Part shown: piece after piece, positions 23,024-35,565 of the stretch | Layout: every line of letters starts with the position of its first letter | How positions within the stretch are numbered: position 1 is the first letter of the stretch | Assembly: GCF_020520425.1 (NCBI RefSeq) | Contig: NC_079487.1 | Span: forward strand, 107,790,141 to 107,854,140 | Direction: 5' to 3' | DNA: 64,000 bases | Source of the DNA: Spinacia oleracea | Taxonomy: Eukaryota; Streptophyta; Magnoliopsida; Caryophyllales; Amaranthaceae | The notes under the pieces: model-generated | The model's input: the letters and a program-made list of their open reading frames with translations, nothing else | The model's database searches: none | Told to the model about the DNA's origin: nothing | Translations under genes and position numbers: made by a program

Positions 23024-25202
23024 TGTAACGCCCCGACCTCTAAATCACATAATTAAGCAGCAAAATTTACCTAATTCGGTCAGGACATTACTGTCGTAAC
23101 TCCCTCTTGGAAATTACAAGGCAAACATCAAAACATAAGCTATTAAATCCTTCAAATTAACATAATAATCCTTTATATTCCCAAAATAAAAGTACATAAC
23201 TTACTAAAAGTCTTTAATTAAACAATTAAAACTTAGAACATAAACTAGGTGGAAAATATTATAGTGAAATCCTCGCCACTACTCGTTTCCATCGTCCCCA
23301 GCAAACAGCAGTACCTAAAACAGAAAATAAAACGGTGAGCCGAAGACTCAGTAACGAACTATTCTAGCAACGTAAATACATTTCAATTCATTTTATTTGA
23401 TAACAGGGAGAATAGAATATGTAAAACATTTATTAAAACAACATATTTAATTCATTCATAAACTTTTAATTAACATGCTAGTTGTCGGCAAGTACGAACT
23501 GTGAAGGATTTCTCCACGAGGGCCTGGGCCCATAAGAGACTGGGCTCATAATCGAACTGGTAACATTTGGCCTGAGCCCGAGCCTGGGCTCATAAACCAT
23601 GAGAGACTGGGCTCGTAATCCATGGGTGGACAGGTGTCCATAGGTACATGCATGGCCGATAAATAGAAATATGGTAGTTTATATACTGCCAGACAAACTA
23701 GGTCTTTTACTTTCATTTATTATGTTTTATGTAATTTTACTAAGCCTTGGCTTTTGTATTTCAGTTGAAATAACATAACTCTTTGAGATCATAAAACATC
23801 ATTTATATTCTGAGATCAATAAATTATCATTTCCTTAATGGTATCGCATAAAATTATTTTATGAGAAAACTCAATCAAATCATATTATAAAGAATAATTT
23901 AATCAAATCATAATTCATTCCCACAAGCCATAAAACATGTCAAAACATTTCATTCATAAATTTAATCATAACGTCATAATTTCATAATTATATTTAGAAG
24001 GGGATTGCGGGTACTAGCAATAGCCGTTACCTCACTTCCGCGATCTGCTAAGGCTTTTCCTTGGTTCGTTCGTCCTGAGCTCCGAGACCAATTTCCAAAG
24101 GCCCAAATTGAAATGGCCCAACTTAAATATGGGTTTGAGGAGAATAAGTTAAGTTTCAAATTGAAACATAATTGGTTTTGCTTTCTGGAAAAAGAACACG
24201 AGCAGGGGAAGGGGGGGTGCGAAACAGGGGAACACGAAGGGAGGAGGAGAGGAAGGGAGGGAGGTGGCTGGGCTTGGCTTGGCTTCGTCGGGAATTTCGA
24301 CGGTGATGGTGACAGTGGTTGAGCGGCGGCGGAACAATGAGAGGGACGAGAGAGAGAGGCACGAATAGGGTGAGGAAGCAGGGGAATTAGGGTGGCGATT
24401 CTGGGCGGAGACAGGGGCGGCTCGCCGGGGATTTCGAGGCGGAGGTTGGTTGGCGAGATGATGTAGGTGATTGGAGGTGGTGGTGTGTGGCGTGGGTGGT
24501 GCAGCGAAGAGAAAAGAGGGAGAGGGTAGGGGAGTCGCGAAGAGAAGAGAGAGCAGGGGAGGGGAGGGGGAGATACGGTGGGGTGGTGGTGCTTGGTGGT
24601 GAACGGAGTTGGGTGGTTGGGTGACGGTGCTGGGCAGTGGTGGTTATGGTGGTGGCAGACGGTGGTTGTTGGTGGTGGTGGTTGGTTCGAATCAGAGGAA
24701 CAAAAGGGAGTGAAATTGGTTTTTGATTTTGATTTTTGGTGTTTGAAATTACTTTCTAGAAGGCTGAATTTGTAACTGAAGAAGAGAAAGAAGTAATCTT
24801 AGACTTTGCTATGAATGAGGACCAGATTGAGGGAAAAGAAGAAGGAAAGAGTTGATTTCCTTCTTCTTGGTACACGTGAAGAGCAATGTAAATAGAAGAA
24901 AAATAGAATCCTTACTCCTAAGGGCATTTTGGTCATTTCACAAGATTATGCTAAAATTTCATAAATTTGTTGTTATTTTTAGAAATTACTAAAAATAGAA
25001 ATGTTTAGATAAAATAATTCTTTATAAAAATATCGTTAACGAAAAATAAATTTTCGTTTATAAACTTATCGTTTAAAATAAATCGTAAAAACGTTTAAAA
25101 TAACGAAATTCGATTATTCGTAATTAATTATTTAAAAATAAATCAAGCTAATAAATATTTTTAATTTTAATAAATCAAAATTAAAAATTTCGGGGTATTA
25201 CA
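23024..25202. mobile_element. Solo LTR of a large (probably gypsy-type) retrotransposon
   Basis: The unit starts TGTAACGCCCCGACCTC and ends TTTCGGGGTATTACA (TG...CA) and is bordered by identical 5-bp duplications CTAAT (23019-23023 and 25203-25207). There is no internal region or second LTR, so the element has recombined to a solo LTR. At 2179 bp the LTR is long. TGTAACRCCCCG starts are frequent in plant gypsy LTRs, but the lineage cannot be fixed without coding sequence. Inside are small repeats of GAGACTGGGCTCATAA (about 23520-23640), a GC/purine-rich stretch at about 24190-24720, and an AT-rich 3' end. Short frames within are not genes. Confidence 0.9.
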
Positions 25203-25426
25203 CTAATTGTCTCGCATTTGATGATAAACTCTAATTACTTGTATTTGATAGTATTATTCCTAATTAAAAAAAAATTAATTCTATGTATTACTCTGTATTC
25301 CTTTTTACTCTATAATATAACTAGCTCTTGAGTCCCGTACTTTCTAAGAACGAGCGGTTATATATTGGTTGTTTAACCGTATTTTGAAGTTCTAGTTTTG
25401 TTAAGGGTTTGCGATTTTAATGAGAA

Positions 25427-27139
25427 CTAGCTTTTTGGCCCGTTCGATAAACGGGATGATTATAGGAAGAAGAATTTTTTTTATATTTTTTTTACACGAA
25501 ATGAACTCCTTTTATGTGTTTTTTTGTGTATATTGTATTTTCCTTTCTTTCGCAAACTTCATTATTAGTCTTCACATTCATATATTTACCATTGATGAAA
25601 ATATAGTGTTTTTTAATAGTATGAAGAAAACATAGTTAATCATACATGCTACTACGTATATTATATAAAAATTATGCCAATAGAGCATCTCCTATCTCTC
25701 GAATTAAAACTAAATACTTCGTATATCAAAAACCATAAAATCGTGAGTGAAAACTGTGACGTTTTGGTCACAAAAAGAAGTTGATGCTCATATTTCCCAC
25801 CAGCTGTAAAATCTTGCTTTTGCCATTAGAATTTAGATGCACCTGAAATCTCTAAAAGTGGTTATATTGTCCCGTTCTCAATGTCATAAAATTCGGCTTA
25901 TATTCCAGCTTCTTTACGTCACTCCATGTATTCCACTTTTACGCTTAAAATGGTTGTTTACATCATGTCCATAAAATGTTCGATGAAATGCTTGAACGAA
26001 AAGTAGACTCTTAATGACTTTCATGACGTCATTACTTCCCACTTAAATTAAGTCGTATTAATATTAAAGACAAATGACATTCCCATCTCGTAAAACATAA
26101 AAATACCCTTGGTTGCACCTAATAATTTTCTCCACCTTGAGTCATTAGCATTATCATGTTCATGGTACTCACCGTGTATCCATTAACGAGAATCAAATTT
26201 GTCTAATTCATCCAGTCCAAACAAATTATCTACTTCACCATCAAATATGCCGATTGTCATGGATTTTCCAAATTTAGCAGAACATGATATTGAACCCAAT
26301 TGAACAAAATTCAGAAATAATACTTTAGTGACTTTAATAACTACTACTTAATAATTAGAAAGATCATTGTAGGAAAACAACAAACCTGCAAACGAATTCA
26401 ATAAACTCCTTAGCTTTAATTTATCTTTTTCAAGAAATGTGTCACAACACTATTATTTTTCGTGGAAGAATCTAAACTAACAGATCAAAGAAAAAAAAAC
26501 CTTAATTCAAATCAGAAGCATAGCAAAAACTGGCAGATAGCATGAATCTAGAAACAAATTAGAGCGAAATATATCATTATGCTTAAAATGGATTAAAAAA
26601 AGATAAATATAGGGATGACAAATTTACCTCAATTAAAATAAGATTATATAAAATCAATTAAGAGAACCCTTGCACCGATTTCGAACAATTTTAGATTTGA
26701 AGACAAAAATGCACAGAAAATTAAGATTGTTGCAATGGAGAAACCCGAATGAAAATTGGTTGTGGGTATAAAAACTAATTATATCCATAAACTCCTACCT
26801 TTTCAAATTCATCCATTTATAAATTGATTAGTTAATTAATTAATGATTTTAAAATTACAAAAAACCTTTCAATGAAGGAATGAATGAATTTGAATGAAAC
26901 CGTATGAATTAACGTTGTCATTAATTTTGAAGGTTGAAGGAAGTTAGAGAGATAATGAAGGTGAAGCATTTTCCATAAATCTTTGTACAATCATAAAGTT
27001 TTTATTTTTTATATAAAAAAGGAAATGAGGATGCCACGTGTCATAAGTGGATTTTAAAAATAAAAAGAGGAACAAAGAGAGGAGATGTCAAATGTCACAA
27101 TGTCATGAGTGGTTTGGGTTTTTAAATACTAGGTATTGA
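25427..27139 (-). mobile_element. Inner Helitron (family B) carrying a gene scrap
   Basis: Minus-strand ends: 5' TCAATACCTAGTATTTAAAA and 3' hairpin CCCGTTTATCGAACGGG, spacer, CTAG, between host A and T. It is 1.71 kb, longer than its relative at 10877-11315. The extra interior includes coding-like sequence resembling a pentatricopeptide repeat at 25905-26012. No Rep/helicase is present, so it is non-autonomous. Confidence 0.8.
25905..26012 (+). pseudogene. Pentatricopeptide-repeat gene fragment inside a Helitron
   Basis: The plus frame ending near 26012 reads SLHVFHFYA, a stop, then NGCLHHVHKMFDEMLERK. This follows the plant PPR pattern (YAKNG-L-A-K-FDEM-ERNV) with AAA (Lys) apparently changed to TAA at the stop. 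Only about one repeat is recognisable. It runs opposite to the Helitron's own orientation. Confidence 0.6.
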
Positions 27140-27334
27140 TTGATATGTGATTTAAATAGAGGTGAAATTTGAAGGTTGAAAGAATATGTAAATTAAATTG
27201 TAAATTAATATTGAGTGTTTTAGAGGGAAACAAAATGGAAGAGATTGAATTAGAATATGAATTAAAGGTGATTTGATGTTGAATGAGGAAGATGAAGTGG
27301 AAAAGAGGTTGGAGACTTGGAGCAGTAAATTATA

Positions 27335-27581
27335 CTTCCTCCGTTCCGCAATAGATGCATCGTTTCTCTTTTGGACACTATTCATTAACTAATTTTGACA
27401 TTTATTTTTTCACATTATGTAAAAACAAACGTAGTCAAGTGAGATCTTGTTAAATTCGTATCAATGTGAGGATTCCAAATATCAATTTTTACTTACACGC
27501 AATTAGAGATATTAATGTTCAAAGAAGCATGTTGAGATACATGAAAATATAAATGATTCAAGTATTGCGAAACGGAGGTAG
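27335..27581. mobile_element. Stowaway-like MITE in the outer Helitron
   Basis: The ends CTTCCTCCGTTCCGCAATA and TATTGCGAAACGGAGGTAG are inverted repeats with TA flanks. It is 247 bp and non-coding. Confidence 0.8.
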
Positions 27582-27856
27582 TAGCAAACAACAAAAGAAA
27601 AAATTGAAAGGAAACAAAAAAAAAAAAACTAAATTGATAGATAAAAGAAGGGGATGACATGTAGGTTGTAGCGTCTAGTAATATATGATTTCGCTTTTTA
27701 AATACTTCGTACTAGATATGGATGTGCATTAAAGTTGCCATTGTTTAATGTTACATACGGAGTAGTATTATCTTTGAAGGGCGTTTAGGTACATATTTTA
27801 CATAGATGGACAAACATATATTATAAGCAAAGCAATTTTGTATATTCATATCTAAA

Positions 27857-27883
27857 ACCCCCACCCCCACCCCCACCCCCACC
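27857..27883. repeat. CCCCCA microsatellite
   Basis: Four uninterrupted CCCCCA units sit in an AT-rich setting. Confidence 0.9.
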
Positions 27884-28484
27884 ACACACACCTTCTTTTT
27901 CATTAAAACTTTGCCATTATTTACAAGTTCGTCATTGGCACATACAACTATATACATGTCCGATTAGGCACTACCAAACATTCTAGTTTCAAACCTCATA
28001 ACTCACAAGCATTACGGAGTATTATGAGAAAAAAGATGAAAGAAGGTGATTAAAAAAAACGCTATCTTACATGCTTGTCTATTTTTGGCAAAAAGTGGAA
28101 GAGGTTTACGTCCTTTTTGCAAAGGTTTATACGATTCAAGGATTAATAAATAAAAAAAAACTTAATACACCTAATGCACCATGAACAAATCACCAATTCA
28201 AGTGAAGAGGATCAATCGTATTAAAGCAAAAGGTAAAGTTACTTTGCCAATTTTGAATTATCTTCTTTTTGTTAAAAGAATTGAGCATTTTTAAGACGTG
28301 CTTTTAGATTGACAATCTACCCATAGAGCATGTCCTTTTTCAATGCAAGTTAGTTTGTTGAATATTTCAAAAAGCTACTTTGTGTGTTTGGCTAGAAGCT
28401 GTTTGAAAGACCTTTTCTAGTCCAAAAAGCTTTGTTAGAAGAAACTCATATAAGGAACTTTTTTTGGAAGAACTTAATTTATTA

Positions 28485-28808
28485 CTTCCTCCGTATTTTT
28501 TTAAGAGATACACTTGGCCGGACACGGGTATTAAGAAGAATAATTGAATGAAATAAAATAATAAAGCAAGTGGGGTTGGATAGATATTTTAATAATTAAA
28601 TATGTGGGGACCATGTCATTTTGGTGGGTGGAGGATGAGGTGAGTTTATGAAAATATTTATTTAATAGGATGGTGGGTGATAGGGTATATTAGATATATT
28701 ATTTAATTAGATGGTGGGGTTGATAAGTTACTAAAAATGGCAAGTGTATCTCTTAAATAAATACGGTCGGAAAAGGCAAGTGTATCCCTTAAAAAAATAC
28801 AGAGGGAG
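28485..28808. mobile_element. Stowaway-like MITE
   Basis: It starts CTTCCTCCGTATTTTTTTAA and ends TTAAAAAAATACAGAGGGAG, with TA on both flanks; 324 bp. The inner strings AAGAGATACACTTG and CAAGTGTATCCCTT extend the inverted match. Confidence 0.85.
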
Positions 28809-29518
28809 TAATTGTTTTAGTTAATTAAGTTAACAACTACTCCGCATTTATCAAACACTTTTATACAAACATCAAAATACAATCAGCTAGTCAAACTAGG
28901 TAATACAATCAATGAGTCATACAATCTAATATAAATAGCTAACCACTTGTAACTGCACCATTATTTTTATTATATAATCACTCCCTTTCTATAACCCAAT
29001 AGATATTAATCACTTTCGTGTGGCCAATGAAATTTAGGTCCTTTGATCACCAATGAGTCAATGACATTGCTCAAGCATCATGATCACCAATAAGGTACGG
29101 AGTACTACGTACAAATGAAATCTCTTTAAGTTTTTGGTACATGTTTTATGACTTCATCCTCTACCAATCCAACCACGTACCCATCTATGATTTACAAAGA
29201 TCATTGTAGCCCCTAATTCTCTATGCCTACAAATCTAGGAGTGCTATCCACCAAACTCCATGTTCCATCATTATCTAAGGAGACAATTTGTACAATATAA
29301 TGTACGGAGTTTGTCGATTAGTTTAGTTGGTAAATTTAAAATTCGAAATCTATCGCCATTAATGTTGTACTGTCATAGCAAATTGTCCCATTAACTTTCA
29401 CAATCGTGTAATATTACCCCATAATTTTTAACTAAATAGACGTTATAACTCTTGTTATCTGCAGTATGTTACTCCTTTTAGGGTTGATTCGCCATGAAAG
29501 AAAGAAGACCAATTTTCT

Positions 29519-29640
29519 AATAGTCCACTTCAAGCTGAAACAATGGCATTTGGCTAGGCTTAACGGTTACGGTCGGGATTGACATAATAACAGATTGCTT
29601 TGAGCTAGTCAGAGCGTTACAAAACTCAGATATGGCAGGC
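29519..29640 (+). pseudogene. Probable LINE RNase H fragment
   Basis: Allowing frameshifts, the translation includes QAETMAF, a GLT stretch and TDCFELVRALQNSDMAG. This resembles the middle of a plant LINE RNase H domain (E-A-A---GL--A, then E-TDC-ELV-A). It is short and damaged. Confidence 0.45.
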
Positions 29641-30328
29641 ATTAAAGTAATTCTACGAAGTACTTCGTATTAGATATTACTTCGTGTATTTTTTTTATAA
29701 TCAAATTAATTCATTGATAAAAAGTCATACGACATCTACATAAAGATTTGAATCTAACAAATACATAACATTCTAATCAAATAAAAACTTCCTTTCACCA
29801 TAGCTACAGATCGTAGTGTATCAAACATTCTGTATACCCTCTTTTATATCGCTGTGAATTACAGCCTTCATCGACGAGGGGGTCTATAGATCTGTTGTAG
29901 CCGTGGCGAATATGATTTCTGTTTGATTCGTCTGATTGTAGTCGAAAGTCGATCTCGCATAAATCTTTACCAAAGAAACAACTTAAATTAAACTAAACAC
30001 ACAAAACTTAACTAGAATCAAACCCACCACATGAGTACTTACTATGGATTTATATTACATCCTTCCATCCTATGAATCTTGAATAGTTGGTGAAATCATT
30101 TAGAAGTAATAATATTTAACAATGGAATGAAGGAAAGTCAATTGAGTAAATTGGTCATCCAAATCTAAGAAGAGGCGCTACCAAAGACTGAGAAGGGGAT
30201 CATTATTTAGTTCTTTTTTTTTCTCGACTTCTTTCATTGTTATTTAGGAAATAACCATAAATTTGATATTTTATTTGATGATGTAGATAATACAACACAA
30301 AATAACAAATCTAGGTTGATAATTAATA
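29641..30328. other. Intergenic DNA with no gene
   Basis: No coding or repeat structure that I can name, apart from A/T-rich simple sequence. Confidence 0.45.
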
Positions 30329-30581
30329 CTTCCTCTGTTCCGGAAATATCGCACCATTTGTTTTTTACACTATTTACACTATGACTTTGGACATTTTTTG
30401 TGATTTGTACGTAAGGAAATTTTAGTCATGTGGGGTCATGTTAGATTCGTATCGATATATATTTTCTAAATATTAATTTTTTGAAATTTTTACTTGCATA
30501 CAATTTGAGATATTAAGAGTCAAAGTAATGGTTAAAGTAGTAAAAGTCAACCTTGGTGCGATATTTCCGGAACGGATGAAG
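30329..30581. mobile_element. Stowaway-like MITE
   Basis: The ends CTTCCTCTGTTCCGGAAATA and TATTTCCGGAACGGATGAAG form a nearly perfect 20-bp inverted pair with TA flanks. It is 253 bp. Confidence 0.88.
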
Positions 30582-30621
30582 TATTTGAGATGAAATAGAG
30601 AAAATAGATAATGAGAAAGAA

Positions 30622-31259
30622 TCTAATATACATATATAAAGGAGGCATATTTGCTGAACTATTAGAGCGCCACCTAGGATTACTAATGGTTTTGGCCAAT
30701 GTAAAATAAGATTTCTAATTTATTTTTGAATTAAAAAATCGAGTGTCACGTAGATAATTAATTAGGTGCCACGTAGATATTTAAATTAATTAATTAATTA
30801 CTAATATATACAATTCCATCCAAAATCAAACACTCTAATAATTAAAAAAAATCTAAAATAAAATTCATCCAAAATCAAACACTAATCTAAAATAAAACTC
30901 AATTCAAAATCAAACATTAATCCAACATTAGAGCGCCACGTAGCAAATCTAATGGTTTCAGCCAATGAAAAATAAGACTTCAAAATTATTTTTGAATTAA
31001 AAAGTCGAATGCCACGTAGATAAATAATTAGGTGCCACGTAAATATTTTTATTAAATAATTATTAATATTTCTTACATAGAATTTCATCCAAAATTAAAC
31101 ACTATAATAATTAAAAAATAAATCTAAAATGAAATTCAATCCAAAATAAAAAAAATCAATTTAATCTAATATATAAAATATAACAGTTGATATATGTAGG
31201 AGTTTTATTTTAACGTAACAATTTAATAGAAACCGTGCATTGCACGGGCTAAAATCTAG
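30622..31259 (+). mobile_element. Non-autonomous Helitron (family A)
   Basis: 5' end TCTAATATACATATATAAAG preceded by host A; 3' end with hairpin CCGTGCATTGCACGGG, seven-base spacer and CTAG followed by host T. This is a textbook Helitron boundary set, 638 bp, non-coding. It contains a repeated block (TTAGAGCGCCACGTAG and GAGTGTCACGTAG-type words) in about two diverged copies, and it shares its ends with the intronic element at 13912-14644. Confidence 0.88.
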
Positions 31260-31379
31260 TAACTGATATTTGCGGTTGTTAGGCGTAGTTTAAGTTTTTT
31301 ATAATTTGTAAAAAAGTTAAAAACACCCATTATTAATTTTTTTTGACAAAACCCAATTAGTTATATGGATGGCGCCTCA

Positions 31380-31680
31380 TGGCGGGTTGCATTCGGGTTG
31401 AAAATTTCATCCTTACCCAACCCATTTAATTAAACGAGTTGGGTTGGGTTGGGTTGACCTGTTTAATTAAGCAGGTTGAAAATTTTGACCAAACCCTTTA
31501 TTATTGGGTTGCGTTCTTTTGCCAGCTCTATCAAATATCAATAGATTTAGTTATTGGACGACACGAATCTGAAGCTTGACCCGTTAAGTGCAGCCCAAAA
31601 TAACGGAGTTTGGCCACACAAAATTGCCCTGAAACTTGACCCGACCCGACCCGACCCGACCTGTCTTTAGATCAGGTCTA
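31380..31680. repeat. GGGTTGGGTT / CCCGACCCGA low-complexity block
   Basis: Runs of GGGTTGGGTTGGGTTG and ACCCGACCCGACCCGACC occur in an otherwise AT-rich stretch. The pattern resembles the larger block at 32640-33510. Confidence 0.6.
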
Positions 31681-32639
31681 GAACATTGACGCTCTCCCAT
31701 AAAGATTATGTCTAATAGAAACCATATTGAATTGATCCTAACTTTACAAACCCCTAGACAGCTAGACTCGTTCTCCATGCCCTATAATATACCTTCCGTT
31801 ATTCACTACTATGAAAGAGAAGGACGAGATCAAGATTGGTCGAGTTGGTAAACACCTCCTAAGTCCAAACTAATACCCTCGTAATAAGGACTCGAATACT
31901 CTATTCCTTTCACGAGTATGTACTATGTAGGGTATTACGAGGGACGATTTTAGTCCGACCCGGACCCATATATGCTTAATCCAAACAAAAGTGGAACGGG
32001 AAAAGCAATAGTGACATAATAAAAAAGTTAGAAGAGACTCAGAGAGGGATCAGTGCATCCAAGCCAAGGATTGGATGTTGGATCATCAGGATATACAAGG
32101 AGTATAATTGAGGGGTCCTAATTCAGCTTTACCTTTATTTCATTCAAAAATGTAACTTCTCAATAATTCATGGATTGAGAGCTTTGTCTGTACTCTCACT
32201 CAATATGTTAAGATCTGACCCATAAAAGATCATGTGTGAATTTCACATTGATAAAAAATAAGAGATATAATCACTTAATAAGATCAAAGAACTACTCCCC
32301 TTATTATCATATGGCTTAATGTGAAACCTCCTACGATCTTGTTAAATGAACTATCTCTCTATAACGGGTGCAGCCTACCCCGTATTTAACATAACCACAT
32401 GCTTGCTTCCTCTTTAGTCCCGCCTCTCAAATCGGTTTGTCCATTTTCTTGCATGGGTGGCCCGCCCATTTGTTTTTCACTTCAACTTTGCTCTTCCCAT
32501 TGACTTCATTGTCGGCTAACTTGAACCGGCACTTGGGGCTTCATTGTTGGACACTTGGACCTACGGAGTAAGTTGCTATTCGCTAACCCATGTGTGTAAC
32601 GGTAAAATCTGACCCGTTATTATTATATATAAAGCGTAA
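31681..32639. other. Intergenic DNA with no gene
   Basis: No coding region found. Around 31834-31905 tRNA-like A-box (TGGTCGAGTTGGTAA) and weak B-box (GGACTCGAATAC) strings occur about 55 bp apart, suggesting a decayed SINE, but I could not find a tail or target duplication. Confidence 0.4.
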
Positions 32640-33510
32640 CAGTTCTAAAGACTCGCGGCAGAGCAGTCAAAAACTAACCCGACTCGAGAAATCACATGAA
32701 CCGACCTGTATTTTTAAGGACCCGTATTTGCCCTGAGACCCAAATGTTGTTAAATAGGAAATCCGTAACCCGACTGTATCCAATCCGTTAAAATCAACGA
32801 TCGATTTCGGCTCGTTAGTGCATGATCCGGACCTGAACCTGACACCCAACCGAAATACAACCGATAACAGAACTGAGTCAACTGACCTGACCGAAAAATG
32901 ACCCGAACCCGATTCAACACCCTACCCGATGTCAACCTGAAACCAATTATAACCCGATGAAACCCGTTATTGACTCAACTCATGACAACCCGTTACCATG
33001 ATTTTATGCGACGTGTTGACAACCCGATTTATCATTGACCTAACTAAATAATAACTTAAATCAAGTTAACATTATTTTTTATAATTACCTAATCGATCTA
33101 GAATAAGTGAAAAGCGTTAAACCAAATTAATAAAAAGTAATCATAAGGCTTAAACTTGACTAGACCGGATAGTTATCGGATTCGGCCTTAACCCGTATCT
33201 GATAGTGAACCCGACCTGAATTTTAACCTACCCGATAATTATCCGATCTATACTTGACCCGAACCCGAAATTAACTGCTACAAGTCTGACTCAAACCCGA
33301 TTTGTTAAGACCCGAACCTGAAATTGTACCCGACTAGAAAAGACCCGACCCGAACCCGCGAAATAAAAAATAACCCGACATGACCCGACAAATAATCAAC
33401 CCGACTTGAACCTGACTTGTACCCGGGTGATAAAATAACTTGACACGACACGACCCGACCAGATCATGACCCAAGACCCGAAATGACCAGACCCGAACCC
33501 GACTCGAATA
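32640..33510. repeat. Degenerate ACCCGA-rich repeat tract
   Basis: ACCCGA, GACCCGA and AACCCGAC words recur dozens of times over about 870 bp with no fixed period. Similar wording appears at 31380-31680 and 51850-52090, and as the GGATG/CGGGT version at 51410-51840. Frames through it are repeat artefacts. Confidence 0.65.
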
Positions 33511-33649
33511 TCTATTTTGAGAGCTCTAACACAATGGTGAAAGAAATGCCCCAAATAAAAAGTGATAAATGAAGTATCACATTGAATTTTGCATAAATTT
33601 GTTGGATTAATTTGAGTTTGATGTGGCTTATGGATTGAAAATATGATGT

Positions 33650-33860
33650 TTCCTCTGTCCCTTTTTATTTATCTCATTTGTCGTTTTGGTCCGTTTTTAA
33701 AAGATTGTTCAATTACTAAAAATGATTATGGCACCACAATTTTTACTCTAACATAAATTACATTAGGTCTCACCATTTTTGTCTCTTCGCAATTCAACAC
33801 ACCAACTCTTAATAGAACATATTTGGAGTATGGGGCAAACAATTAGAGACGAAGGGAATA
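33650..33860. mobile_element. Diverged Stowaway-like MITE
   Basis: Left end TTCCTCTGTCCCTTTTTAT; right end AGACGAAGGGAATA. The ends are weakly matched and the flanking TA is not clear on the left, so it is old or incomplete. Confidence 0.4.
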
Positions 33861-34236
33861 TTAATCAATTTGAATTTAGTTCAATTTGAGTTTAGTTTTA
33901 AATTCAACTTGCTCACTGGTCCTAGGCTCCTAGGCTCCTAGATAATGTTTATTGAATTTAGGAGGTGTTGTAGGAGAGATCTATCATTCTATCTCAATGA
34001 AAGGTCACAAAACAAACTAGGGATCGGGTAGAAAAATAGAGAAACTTAAGAAAGAGAATTGAGGAATAGATTGGCCTGGATTTGTTAGCTATCCATTGAC
34101 ATTGAGACATTGAGTTATGATGATAATTCATTAGAGTACTTATTGCCGGCTATATATACAACTAGTTAATTCAAGTTTCATTTTCTAATTCCTCCACCCT
34201 AGAATTTGTAGGGAGTAACATTTTTTCATTATTGGT

Positions 34237-34592
34237 AGCTCCGTTTTATGTTCCGTTTAGTAGGGCCTAGGGGGTAAGACTTTTTTATGCAAAACGATTT
34301 CCCCCCTTTCAATCAGTTTACGTTGTTTGGCTTGACTAGGGATGAAAAACAATTTTCCTTAACTCCCTCAAAGGTGAAAAAGTTTTTCCATTTAAAAGGG
34401 AGGGAAACCACTTTTCCGCCTTACCTCCCTCTCCCTTCTTCCCCTCAAACTTCACCATGTTCTCCCATTTTATTTTAAGGAACAAAACAAAGTAAACTAG
34501 TTAGGAAATTGTGTTTTTTTTTTTTTTGAAAAATATTTTTAATGGAAAATCATTTTGCATTAAAAACGTTTTACACCATACTAATAGGAGCC
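34237..34592. mobile_element. Tourist-like MITE, relative of 6110-6450
   Basis: It shares the family sequences GTTCCGTTTAGTAGGGC, GTAAGAC, TTTACGTTGTTTGG and AAAACGTTTTACACC with the element at 6110-6450, in opposite orientation. The right end is GGAGCC followed by TTA. The left end is degraded and carries a small duplication of the CTCCGTTT start. Confidence 0.65.
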
Positions 34593-35162
34593 TTAGTCGT
34601 TCTAAGTTTCTTCAGAAGCTTTAAACTTTTTCCGCCTCAGATAAAATGTTAATTATCTAACCTCTTTCTATTAGATAAAAAATGATAGCAAATCACCGAG
34701 GACTAAAATTAGGTAGTAAACATAAAAAATAATATTGGAAACCATATATCTCCGTTCTTGAATGTTAGTCTTTTTGGAATCTAAGACGATCAAACAAAAG
34801 TACAATTGTTATATGAATTTGAATAGAATATAACTTATGTGAGTAGGAAAGAGTAATAATTGAGGGTTTAATGGGGATAAAAATGTACTTGAGAGTAAAC
34901 AAATGAGCTTTTAAGATAAATGTTAGACAAACAAAAAAAGATTTTAAAATAAACTAATAAAAAAAGCAATTCAATAGAAAAATGAGACTAAAAGGGAGTA
35001 GTCAATTATTACGGAGTATTTTTTTAAAAACCATCACCCATGAACTTGGCAAAACATGATTTTATTTCTGTAGGAAGTGACGATGAAACAAATGAATGGA
35101 ATATTGATTAAATATTTGGAGTAAAAAAGAGTAGTCCGACTAGACTAGTCCCCCACAACGCC
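34593..35162. other. Intergenic DNA with no gene
   Basis: AT-rich sequence without coding signal. Confidence 0.45.
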
Positions 35163-35565
35163 ATGGAAAGTACATTAGCACAGCCTCAGCCCTCAGCCCT
35201 CAGGCACAGGCGTGGGGTAATCTCTAGTCCTTGAGTCCTTGGCTAATATACTAAAGTTTGATCTACATCAGTACTTTAGGATTATCATGCATTGCAGCAT
35301 TGGGCCATTTGCGCTTTGACACCGTTCAAATTTCACTTGTAGAAAAGATTAGGAAAAGGACTAGCATTTTGGTATCACCACTTTTGTACTTTTGGTGGGG
35401 AACAACTGAATAACTATCATAATTACTTTTTTTTTAAATGTTATTTTAAGAAGAACGACTTAACTGAATCCATATTTCTCTCATAGTCTCGTGGGGGAGC
35501 GTTGAGGCGCATATCTGAGATGCGTGGGCAAACACATATCATTCACAGCAAGACAAACTAGGGGA
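35163..35565. repeat. Direct repeat copy 1 (0.4 kb)
   Basis: The block from ATGGAAAGTACATTAGC to ACAAACTAGGGGA recurs at 37055-37450 with a few substitutions and a 10-bp length change at a CCTCAG repeat. Identity by eye is very high. Neither copy has TG...CA ends, so they do not look like LTRs. Confidence 0.9.

Larger units (their letters stand above)
25321..27722 (-). mobile_element. Outer Helitron (family B), split by another Helitron
   Basis: On the minus strand the 3' end is a decayed hairpin followed by CTCAAGAGCTAG (plus-strand CTAG at 25321), and the 5' end is TCCATATCTAGTAC near 27722. The sequence on either side of the inner element (up to 25426 and from 27140) joins to match the interior of the Helitron at 10877-11315, including the TTAAATAGAGGTG string. 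It also carries a MITE at 27335-27581. The outer 5' end is approximate. Confidence 0.65.

Noticed and set aside
24005-24775. Several open frames in a G-rich stretch
   Set aside because: They lie inside the solo LTR, are low complexity and occur in several frames at once.
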